Source: Anaerolineales bacterium (GTDB lineage Bacteria > Chloroflexota > Anaerolineae > Anaerolineales > UBA4823). Taken from it: 47,120 bases of DNA. The position numbers were made by a program, and so were the translations under genes. The DNA lies in contig JAFGBV010000132.1 of the NCBI GenBank assembly GCA_016932955.1, forward strand, positions 1-47,120, read 5' to 3'. How positions within the stretch are numbered: position 1 is the stretch's first letter; each line of letters starts with the position of its first letter. The notes beneath the pieces are model-generated. The model worked only from the letters and a program-made list of their open reading frames with translations, did no database searches and had not been told where the DNA came from. Of this stretch, positions 1-9,191 are shown piece by piece.

Positions 1-230
1 CAACAGCAGGCAGTTATACAAGCAACGTTTCCCAAACTACCCGGCTCATGTCATGGATTTCGTTAGCCCATTATATTAGCCACTCCCCCTATCCTTACAT
101 CCTTGCATTCTGTTATCCTTCCCACCCTGTGAATCCCCCTCTCTCATACCTTCCATCCATCACCCATGCACCCCACACGAACAACCTTTTTGTGTACCCG
201 GCAACTGCACGCTTTTCTTAATGTCGGGGG

Positions 231-273
231 TTGGGGTGTGGCAGTGCGGCGTTGCCGCACTGCCACACCCCAA
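231..273. repeat. Perfect 20-bp inverted repeat (REP-like hairpin)
   Basis: TTGGGGTGTGGCAGTGCGGC at 231-250 is followed by a 3-nt loop (GTT) and its exact reverse complement at 254-273. No T-run follows in either direction, so it is not a standard intrinsic terminator. A hairpin of the same design (GGGTGT at the base, GCGG near a 3-nt loop) lies at 38352-38388. This suggests a dispersed palindromic element rather than a gene-specific site. Confidence 0.8.
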
Positions 274-285
274 ATTCGCCTTTCT

Positions 286-306
286 CCCCCGCCCGCTGGG
301 CGGGGG
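286..306. repeat. GC-only hairpin, 9-bp perfect stem
   Basis: CCCCCGCCC (286-294), loop GCT, GGGCGGGGG (298-306). It sits 12 bases after the larger hairpin and may belong to the same element. A further G-rich tract (about 307-318) follows. There is no T-run. Confidence 0.6.
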
Positions 307-393
307 CCGGGGGGTGGGCGCGCAGAACTTTCGACTTTAAGAAAGTCCTGCCGTCAACTGCCAATGAGTCTTTTTTGGTTCCTTTGAGGTAAA

Positions 394-1236
394 ATGAATG
401 CCTGGTATTCCATATCGCTGCGTAGGAGACTTACGCCCGACAGGAGATGCAGATTGGCATTCAACGCCCAGAACTTTGACGAAAAACTCCCCCAATGGCA
501 GGAATGGCAAAACATGCCCTGGAACCACCTGTTCTACAGCATTGCCCGGCGTAATCTGATGCTGCATATCAGCGAGCAGACCCTGCATGCACTGGATGTG
601 GGAGGCGGCAACGGTGCAGATAGCCTCTACCTGGCAAGCCTGGGGCATCGCGTGGCGCTGGTGGATTTTTCGGCAGCCATGCTGGACGATGCTCGTGCCC
701 GCGCCGCAATGGCAGGTCTGGATGACCGTATCACTTTCCACCAGGCAGAGGCGCATGCCATCCCCACACTTTTTCCCGGCGAGCAGTTCGACCTGGCGCT
801 GTGCCATAACATCCTTCACTTTGTAGAGGATGCGCAGGAACTCGTCGGCAGCATTTGTGCGATTTTACGCCCCGGCGGGCTGCTTTCCCTCATCGAAACC
901 AACCGCTATTCGGAAACAATGCGGGTCGCCATTCAGATCAATGACCTGCCAGCCGCGCTGCAGGCAGTTGCAGAGAAACAACGCATGCATACATGGTTCA
1001 ACGTGCCGGAACAGCGTTTCAGCGCCGAGGAAATGATCGGCATGTTGAACAGGCTGGGCTGCCGCTTGGAAGGGCAGTACGGGGTGCGCTGTGTCTGTGA
1101 TTACCTATCCAACGAGAAAAAAACCGACCCGGCTTACTATGCAGATCTCGAGCGCCTGGAAGCAGAACTGACGAGTACATACCCCTACTACCTGCTGGCG
1201 CGTTACTTCCAGATCATTGCCCGCAAGACAGAATGA
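394..1236 (+). CDS. Class I SAM-dependent methyltransferase
   Basis: A 280-residue Rossmann-fold methyltransferase, probably cytosolic. Motif I, the SAM-binding glycine loop, is LDVGGGNGADS near residues 67-77. It is followed by the acidic end of strand 2 (VALVDFS), a motif II-like DLALCHNILHF and the post-motif LRPGGLLSL. The overall pattern resembles the CmoM/SmtA-like group, but the substrate cannot be read from sequence. The ATG at 394 follows GAGGT at short spacing. The first 25 residues are basic and poorly conserved-looking, so the true start could lie nearer the FDEKLPQW segment. The stop overlaps the next start by four bases (ATGA), implying translational coupling with the HAD hydrolase. 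Confidence 0.85.
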   Translation: MNAWYSISLRRRLTPDRRCRLAFNAQNFDEKLPQWQEWQNMPWNHLFYSIARRNLMLHISEQTLHALDVGGGNGADSLYLASLGHRVALVDFSAAMLDDARARAAMAGLDDRITFHQAEAHAIPTLFPGEQFDLALCHNILHFVEDAQELVGSICAILRPGGLLSLIETNRYSETMRVAIQINDLPAALQAVAEKQRMHTWFNVPEQRFSAEEMIGMLNRLGCRLEGQYGVRCVCDYLSNEKKTDPAYYADLERLEAELTSTYPYYLLARYFQIIARKTE

Positions 1237-1955
1237 ACGCCATGTTCGATGTGATCGCCTTTGACGCCGATGATACGCTGTGGCATAACGAGTTTGTCTA
1301 CCGTCAAGCCAAGCAGCGGTTCCGCGAGCTTTTCTCCAGCCTGGGCGAGCCCGACTGGATCGGGCACAGGCTAGATGAGATCGAAAACGATAACGTAGCG
1401 CTTTATGGCTATGGCATCAAATCTTTCATGCTTTCGATGGTCGATGCCGCCAGCCAGTTAGCTGGGGAGAAACTGACCAGCGAGCAGATGCGCAAAATCC
1501 TGGACATTGGCAACAATATGCTTGCCACCCGCACCCCGCTCTTCGACCAGGCAGAGGCGGTGCTGACCTATTGCTCACAGCGCTGTGACTTAATGCTGTT
1601 GACCAAGGGCGACACCTTTGAGCAGTCTGCTAAGGTGCAGCGCTCCGGGCTGGCGGGATACTTCCGCTATGTGGAGGTGGTGGGTGATAAAAGTGAAGCA
1701 ACCTACCATTCCCTGCTCGCCAAACACAGCCTGGTTGCAGAACGCTTCTTGATGGTGGGCAACTCGCTCAAATCGGACATCCTGCCGGTTATCGCTCTGG
1801 GAGGGCAGGCAGTGTATATTCCCTACGAAGATACTTGGGCGCACGAACATGTGGAGATCAGCGCAGAGGTGCGCTCCCAATTCCATGAGATCGAGCACCT
1901 CGGGCTGCTGCCGGGGCTGTTGGAGAGGCTGTCAGCAGGGTCGCCTCCCCCCTGA
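1233..1955 (+). CDS. HAD-superfamily hydrolase
   Basis: A 240-residue haloacid-dehalogenase-type phosphatase. Motif I is FDADDTLW near residues 10-17, with the nucleophile and acid/base Asp as DxD. A helical cap follows (about 20-95), then motif II LLTKGD, and a motif III/IV region GNSLKSDILP with the Mg-binding Asp. Size and cap position fit the small phosphatases that dephosphorylate phospho-sugars, phosphoglycolate or nucleotides; the actual substrate is unknown. It is coupled to the preceding methyltransferase by the ATGA overlap and ends three bases before the convergent galT stop. No terminator is visible between them. Confidence 0.85.
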   Translation: MNAMFDVIAFDADDTLWHNEFVYRQAKQRFRELFSSLGEPDWIGHRLDEIENDNVALYGYGIKSFMLSMVDAASQLAGEKLTSEQMRKILDIGNNMLATRTPLFDQAEAVLTYCSQRCDLMLLTKGDTFEQSAKVQRSGLAGYFRYVEVVGDKSEATYHSLLAKHSLVAERFLMVGNSLKSDILPVIALGGQAVYIPYEDTWAHEHVEISAEVRSQFHEIEHLGLLPGLLERLSAGSPPP

Positions 1956-1958
1956 AAA

Positions 1959-3023
1959 TCAACGCTGCCGGTAATGCACCTCGCTCAGCCCGCGCAGGCG
2001 GGCGGCGGCAGTTTCCGGCGTCAGGTCGCGCTGTGGCATGGACATCATCTCGTACCCGACCATGAATTTACGCACGGTAGCAGAACGCAGCAGCGGTGGA
2101 TAGAAGTGCGCATGCAAGTGCCAGCCAGGGTATTCCCTGCCGTCGGTCGGCGTCTGGTGGAATCCCATCGAGTAAGGGAAAGATACCTCAAAGAGGTTAT
2201 CATAGCGTGCCGTCACTTTGCGCAAAATATCCGCCAGGGCCGCGATCTCGCCCTCTTGCAGATCGACCAGCGAGCCACAGTGGCGATGCGCGATAACGAT
2301 GATCTCAAAAGGCCACACTGCCCAGAAAGGCACCAGGGCGGTGAAATGCGCATTTGCGGTGACAATACTTTCACCAAGCCTCTGCTCTTCCTCCAGGTAA
2401 TCGCACAACAAGCACCTGCCGCTTTGTTCCAGGTAATCGGCCTGGGCGCGGCGCTCCTTCTCCGGCTCCACCGGCAGGATGCTTGTCGCCCAGATCTGGT
2501 TGTGCGGGTGGGGGTTCGAGCAGCCCATCATGGCGCCTTTGTTCTCGAACACCTGCACATAGTTGATGAAATCCAGGCTGCCCAGCTCTGCGGTTTGGGC
2601 GCGCCACATCTTCACCACTTCTACTACCTGCTCGTGAGCCAATTCAGGCAACGTCAGGTCATGCCGGGGTGAGAAGCAGCCCACCCGGCAAATCCCCGTC
2701 TCTAGTTGTGCCTGGAATAAGGGATGCTGCCGGTAGACGGTGGCGGACACCTCGGGCGGGATCTCGTCTGGGCGCAGCAGAGCAGGAAAATCGTTATCAA
2801 ACACATAAGTTCCCGTGTACGCAGGGTTGCGCTTGCCGCCAGCGCGCTCATTCCCCGGGCAGAGGTAGCAGGTGGGGTCATAGGCAGGAAGATCTGGAGG
2901 AGGTGTTTTTTCCACCTGCCCCAACCAGGGGCGCCTGGCGCGGTGTGGAGAAACCAGTACCCATTCTCGGGTAAGGGGGTTATAACGGCGGTGAGGGTAA
3001 TCGAGCAAAGATGGCGCAGACAT
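1959..3023 (-). CDS. galT: Galactose-1-phosphate uridylyltransferase
   Basis: 354 residues. It exchanges UMP between UDP-glucose and galactose-1-phosphate in the Leloir pathway. The active-site HPH triplet lies in NPHPHNQIW (about residues 171-179); the second His is the expected uridylylated nucleophile. A CxxC (CYLC, 52-55) matches the family's zinc site, followed by the usual NDFPAL segment near 77-82. It is the last gene of the leftward sugar operon and starts five bases after the stop of the gene at 3029, with no strong ribosome-binding site, so it is probably coupled. Together with the upstream LacI-type regulator and sugar ABC importer it points to uptake of a galactose-containing sugar. 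Confidence 0.95.
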   Translation of the reverse strand: MSAPSLLDYPHRRYNPLTREWVLVSPHRARRPWLGQVEKTPPPDLPAYDPTCYLCPGNERAGGKRNPAYTGTYVFDNDFPALLRPDEIPPEVSATVYRQHPLFQAQLETGICRVGCFSPRHDLTLPELAHEQVVEVVKMWRAQTAELGSLDFINYVQVFENKGAMMGCSNPHPHNQIWATSILPVEPEKERRAQADYLEQSGRCLLCDYLEEEQRLGESIVTANAHFTALVPFWAVWPFEIIVIAHRHCGSLVDLQEGEIAALADILRKVTARYDNLFEVSFPYSMGFHQTPTDGREYPGWHLHAHFYPPLLRSATVRKFMVGYEMMSMPQRDLTPETAAARLRGLSEVHYRQR

Positions 3024-3028
3024 GGCCG

Positions 3029-4564
3029 TTACCCGCTGAGCGGCTTGCGCTCAAACTTCTTGCCAGTGGCAAGCTCGACGCACTTATAGGCGCCATCGTA
3101 GACGCCGATGCTTTTGTTCTTGACGATGCAGTCACAGAACATGGTTAGAAGATCGGAATCTTGGGTGAATAGATCGATTGCCTGGAGTGTGTGAGGAATG
3201 GTGCGGGCTTCCACTGTACCATTGCCCAGCTCTGCCCCGCGGATCGCGCCCCACATCTCATGTCCGCCCACGCGTTCATTGAAAATGATCGGCACGGGGT
3301 AAAAGGCCAGCTCACTGGGCTTGGTAATCATCACATCCACCACCCGCATCAGGTAATTGGTGGCATAAACGGCATGGAAAGTATTGTTGTGCAGGAAAAC
3401 GTGCAGCCCGTGAGCCGGCTGGTTGCGGATCTGATCTGTAAACGCCTGGGTATCCTCCCAGGTAAAATGGGGTTGGATCAGGTTCTTGTGCTGCGCCAGC
3501 TCGGCTTGGAGCCAATCCCAGTTCGACTTGTGGTCGCCCAGGTTGACAAAGAGACAAACCTTTTCTTTCTGGATCAGTGGGATGCAGTGCTCAATAATTG
3601 CCTTGAACAGCTCCCGCTGTGCGCCGGCTCCACCCATCGTCACCAAGAAGCGGCGCGGCTCGCCGTTCTTCATCCGTTGCAGGCGGGCGGCGCAGTCAAC
3701 CTCGATGTTCTCCACCAGCTCATGATCCACGTGGTGCCCGGTGTAGAACACCGCATCCGTAGGCGCAGGATTCATGATCTTGTTGGTTTCGTCAAATCCG
3801 CGCATAGTGCGGAAACCATAATAACCCGAAGGTGATTGCACGCCATGCTTGGCGCCCTCGGTGAGTTGAAAAGCCATCGGCCAGTTATCAAACATCATAT
3901 CGACAACATTGGTCATCCCCGCTGCCACTGCTCCCATACAGTTCCACATGTGCGAGGTCAATGTGGGGATATCGGGAGGCAATGCAGCGTATAGATTCTT
4001 AACCAGCTCGCTCATTTTGTAATCTTTAACATTGGTTTTCAAGAAACGCCACGGCCAGGTGACGATCCATGCATTCAGTAGCTCCCATAAAATGGGCAAT
4101 GTCTTATCCCCAGTCGTCAGGCATTCCCAGATATACTTATTAAAAAGCTTGCTGCGCTGCGATAAGCGAGAATAACGGCTGTAATTGCTGTTACACCAAT
4201 TGATCAAGTCGGTCGGCACACCGGGTATTGACAACAAATCTAACCAGTATGGCTGGAAGCCCATCGCCCGTGCGCAAGAAGCCCCCGCCATCGCAATACG
4301 GTAATGCCCAAAACCCATGCGGATGGTGCTCACAATGACTGCATTGTCTTTTTGGATCGGATCACCCCGGTCGTGCCGAACAATATCCTTCAGGCCAAAG
4401 ACCGCACCCAAATAGGGATTATCTTCCACACTGAGAATATACTTTTCTTCTGGATCATATTTAAATTTCTTTGCCAGCCACTTGTTCCAATTATCTGCCT
4501 GGCTAGATTGTCTCTTGGTCAGCCGGTTCCCATAAACAATATACTGTCCATCCTGCATTTTCAT
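3029..4564 (-). CDS. Unrecognised protein, possibly GT-B-like
   Basis: 511 residues, no confident family. The ATG at 4564 is preferred because it follows GGGAG at good spacing, whereas the upstream in-frame TTG lacks one. Near residues 75-95 a segment of the form [15 protein letters not shown] resembles the glycine/His N-terminal loop of MurG/MGDG-synthase-type GT-B glycosyltransferases. Around residues 290-300, [14 protein letters not shown] resembles the start of a second Rossmann domain, and a later [10 protein letters not shown] segment could be donor-binding. There is no signal peptide; the protein looks soluble and is rich in Trp and Asn. It lies between the sugar permeases and galT, so a role in processing the imported glycan or building a glycoconjugate is a reasonable inference only. 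Confidence 0.6.
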   Translation of the reverse strand: MKMQDGQYIVYGNRLTKRQSSQADNWNKWLAKKFKYDPEEKYILSVEDNPYLGAVFGLKDIVRHDRGDPIQKDNAVIVSTIRMGFGHYRIAMAGASCARAMGFQPYWLDLLSIPGVPTDLINWCNSNYSRYSRLSQRSKLFNKYIWECLTTGDKTLPILWELLNAWIVTWPWRFLKTNVKDYKMSELVKNLYAALPPDIPTLTSHMWNCMGAVAAGMTNVVDMMFDNWPMAFQLTEGAKHGVQSPSGYYGFRTMRGFDETNKIMNPAPTDAVFYTGHHVDHELVENIEVDCAARLQRMKNGEPRRFLVTMGGAGAQRELFKAIIEHCIPLIQKEKVCLFVNLGDHKSNWDWLQAELAQHKNLIQPHFTWEDTQAFTDQIRNQPAHGLHVFLHNNTFHAVYATNYLMRVVDVMITKPSELAFYPVPIIFNERVGGHEMWGAIRGAELGNGTVEARTIPHTLQAIDLFTQDSDLLTMFCDCIVKNKSIGVYDGAYKCVELATGKKFERKPLSG

Positions 4565-4616
4565 ACTGAGCGCTCCCTTGTGCAATGTGGGTTCCCAAGG
4601 TCCAAAGGTGTAAACA

Positions 4617-4684
4617 TCACCGCAGAGACACTGAGCCGGCGAGACTCCTGGGAGATCTCGACGTTCTCTGCGTCTCTGCGGTGA
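4617..4684. repeat. 13-bp inverted repeat around a 42-nt loop
   Basis: TCACCGCAGAGAC at 4617-4629 is exactly complementary to GTCTCTGCGGTGA at 4672-4684. Internal CTCTGCG/CGCAGAG words allow further pairing. It sits between a permease gene and the next gene of the same leftward operon, where it could act as an intercistronic stabiliser or processing site. A fragment, CACCGCAGAGA, recurs near 14095, which hints at a dispersed repeat. Confidence 0.6.
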
Positions 4685-4703
4685 GACGGAGAACTGCTAA
4701 ATT

Positions 4704-5930
4704 TTACCCCTTAACGCCGCTGCTGGTGGCACTTTCAACAAAGAAACGCTGTGCCAGGATGTAAACGATCATCGGCGGTAGGATCGCAATCGCCGCCCCG
4801 GCCATCACCAGGTTGGCATTATCCGAGGCGCGCCCGCGCAACTGGCTCAGCGAAAGCGTCAGTACATGGTTCAGGCGATTGCCCGTGTTGATGATCACCA
4901 GCGGCCAGAAGAACGAGTTCCATGCGTAAAGGAAAGTAAAGGTTGCCAGAGTTGCCAGGGCCGGGACACTGGCCGGGAGAAAGATGCGCCACAGGATCTC
5001 GAAGCGCGAAGCGCCATCAATCAGCGCAGCCTCTTCAATCTCTTTCGGGATGGTGATGAAGAACTGGCGCATTAAGAAGGTGCCATAGGCAGTAAAGATC
5101 CAGGGGAAGACCAGCGAGGCCAGCTTATCCACCCAGCCAATGATCACCATCAACTGGTACAGTGGGGTAATCAAGACAACAAAGGGGATCATGATCGTAC
5201 CCAGGTAGATCACAAACAACTGGTCGCGACCGGGGAAGCGCAGGCGCGCCAGGGCATAGCCGCCAACCACCGAAGTGATCAACTGGCCTGAGACAACCAG
5301 GATGGTCACCAGTGCAGTATTTGTCAGGCTGCGATCCAGGCCCTGCAGCTCTGTCACTTCTTGATAGTTCTGCGAGCGCACGGTGGGATCCTCAACTGGG
5401 GTGCTAGTGCGCACATTTTGTAATACCGACTCATTCGGATCTTCTGGGTTGACAAAGCGCCCCACCGCCGTCTGGCTGAGCAACACCATGGGGATCGTTT
5501 CGCCATCCAGAACGACATCATACAGCTCGGCCTCTTCGCCATCCCAGGTGGTGGTTGCCGGGTTTTCTGTCCCCCCTGTCGGGTTGACTTCTTCCATCAA
5601 GCGATCATGGAACACCGTAGGGTGCATCGGATCAACAAAGGTGCCAATGCGAATATTCGTTTCCACCAGTGCAAACTCGCGCTCATCTCCTTGATAATCC
5701 ACATAATAGAGCGGCACCGGCTCTTCTATACTTTCCACATTCACCAAGCGCTGTTTCATCGGCAACAGGCGCGGGGGATAACGGAATGTATCTTGCTGGT
5801 ATTTCAACGAGGTGGAGAACATGAAGAGAAATGGGAATAACATCAGGTAAGCGAAGGCTGCCAGAATAAGATACACAAATAAATTCTGGATAAAAGTGAT
5901 TGCCCGGTAAGACGTGTTGGTTGTTTTCAT
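4704..5930 (-). CDS. Sugar ABC transporter permease (MalG type) with large insertion
   Basis: 408 residues against roughly 270-290 for the family. It is an inner-membrane permease of a CUT1-type sugar importer. TM1 is at about 13-38 and TM2 at about 203-226; the remaining segments and the EAA loop (EEAALIDGASRFEILW, near residue 300) are canonical. Between TM1 and TM2 there is an extracytoplasmic loop of about 165 residues. It contains what looks like a duplicated beta-rich module (about 69-104 and 132-165) sharing the pattern TxxxGxFVxPxxP. GGGAG lies at proper spacing before the ATG. It is 12 bases downstream of the partner permease. No ATPase gene is present in the operon, so a shared MsmK/MalK-type ATPase is expected elsewhere. 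Confidence 0.9.
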   Translation of the reverse strand: MKTTNTSYRAITFIQNLFVYLILAAFAYLMLFPFLFMFSTSLKYQQDTFRYPPRLLPMKQRLVNVESIEEPVPLYYVDYQGDEREFALVETNIRIGTFVDPMHPTVFHDRLMEEVNPTGGTENPATTTWDGEEAELYDVVLDGETIPMVLLSQTAVGRFVNPEDPNESVLQNVRTSTPVEDPTVRSQNYQEVTELQGLDRSLTNTALVTILVVSGQLITSVVGGYALARLRFPGRDQLFVIYLGTIMIPFVVLITPLYQLMVIIGWVDKLASLVFPWIFTAYGTFLMRQFFITIPKEIEEAALIDGASRFEILWRIFLPASVPALATLATFTFLYAWNSFFWPLVIINTGNRLNHVLTLSLSQLRGRASDNANLVMAGAAIAILPPMIVYILAQRFFVESATSSGVKG

Positions 5931-5942
5931 AGCAGTCTCCCG

Positions 5943-7625
5943 TTATCCGCCGTATGCCTTCGAGCCGGCGCGCTGGCGTGAATATTGGATCAATGTCACA
6001 GCAAAGATTACGATGAACAACACCCAGGCCACCGCCGAGGCATAACCTTGTTCAAAACGCTGGAATCCTTTCTGGTACAGGTATAAAACCAGCGAGAGGG
6101 TTGAATTGTTCGGCCCCCCCGGCGGCTCAGTAGGAATAAGCACATACACCTGCTCGAACAACTGCAGCGCCTGGATGACGGCGGTGGTGACAACGAAAAA
6201 TGTGGTTGGCGCCAGCAGCGGCAGGGTGACATTCCAGAATTTTGCCCATTTCCCGGCACCGTCTACCGTTGCTGCTTCGTACAACTCGCCAGGGATATTC
6301 TGTAATCCGGCGAGGAAGAGCACCGTATTGAAACCGACCCACTGCCAGGCAGACATGATGACCACCGCCAGCAAAGCTGTATGGGTGTCGGACAGCCAGC
6401 GGATCTGGGGGTCAACCAGGGTTATACCGGGGATAATGTTGATCAAATTCACCAGACTGGTAACTGCATAATTGATGTACCCAACTGCTGCGTTATACAG
6501 CCACTGCCAGATCAGAGCCACACCCACAACGGCAGCAATGCTGGGCAAGAAATACACTGCGCGGAAGAATTTCATCCCGGGTAATTTACTGTTCAGCAGG
6601 TTGGCCAGGAATAAGGCTGGGATCACGCTGAGCGGCACCGCCAGGATAGAAAATACGAATGTGTTACGTAGCGCAATCCAGAAGAGTTTATCCTGCGCAC
6701 CAATCACGTATGAGGTACCCAAAAGGGTGAAGCGCGTCAGCTCATCGAACTTGGCCGTATCCAACACCTCAGGCCAGGGTTGGTCGGGGGAATCGAGGCG
6801 CTTGATATCCAGGGTAAAGATCTTGCTATAGTTATCCAGCCCAACCCACTCGCGCGTGCCAAATGCATCCCAGTTGGTAAAGGATGTATACAAGGAAAGC
6901 AGCAGCGGCCCGGCAAAGAAGAAAAGAAAACCCAATAAGTTGGGCGATAAGAACAACAAACCACTGAGCATTTCTTCATGGGCATTGTTGGCTTTCATCA
7001 CCTCAGCCGTCGGTCCGCGCCACATCGCCCAGATCATCACCGCAAACAGCGCGGTGCCAATTGTCAGCAAGAACGGCAGCGGCGAATTGAACCGCGAAAC
7101 CAGGGCTATCAAGCCATTGACCAGGCCCATGGCAAACAGCGCTACCACACCAAATACCGTCATCACGATCTTGCCCGCATTCTGATAAAAGCGCCGCTTC
7201 TGGGGATAGTTATCATAACGATCGCCAAAAGCAGAGATCAGGTATCCGACCAACACGCCCAGCAAGAAGGGCAAGCCGTGTCCGAATGTCCCTGCCAGTG
7301 CATCCAGGCTGAGGAAGATACCAAGAGTATGCAGGCCATAGAGCAAACAAGCCAAAAATCCCAGGTAGTTCACCACCAGGGAAATCACCCGCCCACGATG
7401 GTCACGCTGAAGAATAAAGTAGGCGGCTACAGCGCTGGCAATTGCGACAACCAGAAGCAACACAGTAGATATGATCTTTGTCCAGGAAGCCATCCCAGGG
7501 TTGGTGATCACCAAGGCAAATCCAACCACTGCACCAATGGCGACCAGCCCCTGCCAAATCATCAAGGCGCGCAGGTAGATGGCCGTGCGGTTATCCATTC
7601 CATTCGTCGGCGAAACAGGCTTCAT
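5943..7625 (-). CDS. Sugar ABC transporter permease (MalF type), extended N-terminus
   Basis: 560 residues. The C-terminal 310 or so form a standard CUT1 permease with the EAA motif YEAATVDGAGKWAKFW. The first 230 residues add several extra hydrophobic helices (roughly six) ending in a charged stretch before GLLFLSPNLLGF, where typical permeases begin. E. coli MalF also has extra N-terminal helices, but this extension is longer. The ATG at 7625 is preferred over that at 7631 because GGAGG is then spaced about seven bases away. It pairs with the downstream permease and upstream lipoprotein to form the membrane part of one sugar importer. Confidence 0.9.
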   Translation of the reverse strand: MKPVSPTNGMDNRTAIYLRALMIWQGLVAIGAVVGFALVITNPGMASWTKIISTVLLLVVAIASAVAAYFILQRDHRGRVISLVVNYLGFLACLLYGLHTLGIFLSLDALAGTFGHGLPFLLGVLVGYLISAFGDRYDNYPQKRRFYQNAGKIVMTVFGVVALFAMGLVNGLIALVSRFNSPLPFLLTIGTALFAVMIWAMWRGPTAEVMKANNAHEEMLSGLLFLSPNLLGFLFFFAGPLLLSLYTSFTNWDAFGTREWVGLDNYSKIFTLDIKRLDSPDQPWPEVLDTAKFDELTRFTLLGTSYVIGAQDKLFWIALRNTFVFSILAVPLSVIPALFLANLLNSKLPGMKFFRAVYFLPSIAAVVGVALIWQWLYNAAVGYINYAVTSLVNLINIIPGITLVDPQIRWLSDTHTALLAVVIMSAWQWVGFNTVLFLAGLQNIPGELYEAATVDGAGKWAKFWNVTLPLLAPTTFFVVTTAVIQALQLFEQVYVLIPTEPPGGPNNSTLSLVLYLYQKGFQRFEQGYASAVAWVLFIVIFAVTLIQYSRQRAGSKAYGG

Positions 7626-7648
7626 CAACATACCTCCAAAAGAGGGGG

Positions 7649-7687
7649 GAGTTTGGCCTCTCCAGCCTAAGCTGGGAGGCCAAACTC
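7649..7687 (-). promoter_or_regulatory. Intercistronic stem-loop after the binding protein
   Basis: GAGTTTGGCCTC pairs with GAGGCCAAACTC, extended by CCAGC/GCTGG with a one-base bulge, around a 4-nt CTAA loop. It lies between the stop of the binding lipoprotein and the start of the permease. No immediate U-run follows on the minus strand. Such hairpins commonly protect binding-protein mRNA and lower permease expression; that role is inferred. Confidence 0.7.
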
Positions 7688-7725
7688 AGAGGAGTGAAGA
7701 GAAGAACTACCCTGCAGAGGCAGGA

Positions 7726-9099
7726 TTACTCTCCAAAAACTTTATTTGCCTCAGCGCAGATGGTTGCCGCAAATTCTTCAACGGTCTTCTCACCGGTCAA
7801 TACGGCGGTGATTGCAGGGCCCATGACGGCGTCGAATTCTGGCCACGAGCCAGCCCATAGCGGTCCCTCAGCGGTCGGCATATTTTCATCCGCAATGCCA
7901 TTCAGGAAAGCCTGGTTGTTGGCAGGCGGGGTAAAGGTGAGGAACTTGTCCAGCGCTTCCTGGGAAACGCGGCTGGGGATGTTGGTGCCCAGGGCGGAAA
8001 TCATACCCTGAATCTCGGCATCAGTCAGCATCTGAACCAGTTTCCAGGCTTCTTCGGGGTGAGCGGTCTTGGCATTGATTACATAAGCGCCCCAGAACAG
8101 CCAGTTGCCCATGCCGTTTGAGCCGGTGGGCAGCTCGACAACATCCCAGTTAAATTTCGCATTGGCACGCACACCAGGGGTAGCCCAGCGGCCATTCTGG
8201 AACATGGCTACACGTCCAGCCATGAAGGGTGGCTCGCTATCCTCACCATAGGGAACGGCCACATCATAATCCACATACAGGCTACGCTGGTATTCCAGGC
8301 CAGCGAGGGATTCGGGGGTATCCAAAGCACAGGCAGTGCGATCTTCGTTGAAGAAGCCGCCACCAGAGCTATTCAGCCACACACCGTAAGGCCCCCACCA
8401 GGCATTGGCGCCGTAACCATAGATATCGCTGCCAAGGCCGCGCACTGCCTGAGCAACCTCGAGGAAGGTCTCGTAGTTCCAGTTACCGGCTGCAGCCAGC
8501 TCGCGAGGATCATCCGCACCAGCTTCGGCAATCAGGTCCAGGTTCAGATAGAGCACGAAGGTCGAAACATCGCGGGGTAAGCCCCACAGGGCACCGCTAT
8601 CTGCGCCGCTGGTGGCATTCTCGGGGTTATAGGTCAGGTGATACATCGGGCCGGGATAGAAATCGTCAACGCTAAAACCAGCCGTCGCCTTGGCCAAATC
8701 GGAGAAGTTCAAGATCAGGCCACGCGTGGCAAAATCTGCCACATCGGTGCCGGGGATCCAGAACACGTCCGGGGCGGTGCCAGCGGCAATCTCGGTCTTC
8801 AGCACATCCTGGTAAGAGGATGATTCAGAGCCGCCTGGTTCGTAAACCAGCGTGACGCCATCCATCTTGCCGTCAATCGTGTCGCTGGCAGACTGGTAGA
8901 CATCGATCTCAGCCTGGTTGTCGGGGCGGGTGCGCCAGCGAATGGTGATCTCTTCTCCTGCTGCCGGCTCTTCGGTCGCGGCTACGGGTTCTTCGGTCGC
9001 GGCCGCTGGCTCTTCGGTGGCAGGGGTGGTGCAGGCAGTGAGCACAAAGGCTGCAATCAGCAGCATGCTCAAAATTGTCCAGATCGTCTTGCGGTACAT
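7726..9099 (-). CDS. Sugar ABC transporter substrate-binding lipoprotein
   Basis: 457 residues, family 1 extracellular solute-binding protein. The N-terminus MYRKTIWTILSML is followed by a hydrophobic stretch and lipobox VLTAC, so the protein is probably lipid-anchored outside the membrane. A linker of EEPAAAT-like repeats follows. The mature domain shows typical CUT1 features, such as GTAPDVFWIPG near the N-terminal hinge, MAGRVAMFQNGRW and a helical C-terminus. The start at 9099 is chosen because GGAGGAA lies six bases upstream; an in-frame ATG at 9114 has none. It lies directly downstream of the LacI regulator and upstream of the two permeases, so it defines the importer's specificity, probably a galactose-containing glycan. 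Confidence 0.93.
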   Translation of the reverse strand: MYRKTIWTILSMLLIAAFVLTACTTPATEEPAAATEEPVAATEEPAAGEEITIRWRTRPDNQAEIDVYQSASDTIDGKMDGVTLVYEPGGSESSSYQDVLKTEIAAGTAPDVFWIPGTDVADFATRGLILNFSDLAKATAGFSVDDFYPGPMYHLTYNPENATSGADSGALWGLPRDVSTFVLYLNLDLIAEAGADDPRELAAAGNWNYETFLEVAQAVRGLGSDIYGYGANAWWGPYGVWLNSSGGGFFNEDRTACALDTPESLAGLEYQRSLYVDYDVAVPYGEDSEPPFMAGRVAMFQNGRWATPGVRANAKFNWDVVELPTGSNGMGNWLFWGAYVINAKTAHPEEAWKLVQMLTDAEIQGMISALGTNIPSRVSQEALDKFLTFTPPANNQAFLNGIADENMPTAEGPLWAGSWPEFDAVMGPAITAVLTGEKTVEEFAATICAEANKVFGE

Positions 9100-9191
9100 G
9101 AAGGGTTCCTCCAATATAATTTAACTCAAACGGATTTGATTTTTATTCACAGAAACCTGCTGGTTTGAAAAATCCTTGTCAGTTCACCTCC

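Larger units (their letters stand above)
1..393. other. Gene-free leader region with hairpins
   Basis: I see no convincing gene here. The first 170 bases are relatively AT-rich and carry no clear start or long coding frame. From about 230 the sequence becomes very GC-rich and contains two perfect hairpins (231-273 and 286-306). The methyltransferase begins at 394 behind a short GAGGT. A 73-codon open frame at 166-387 crosses both hairpins and has a random-looking composition, so I do not call it. Confidence 0.5.

Noticed and set aside
166..387. A 73-codon plus-strand frame in the leader
   Set aside because: It runs across two perfect hairpins and has a composition dictated by them.
1974..2672. 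Long plus-strand frame opposite galT
   Set aside because: It is the antisense shadow of a clearly recognisable gene.
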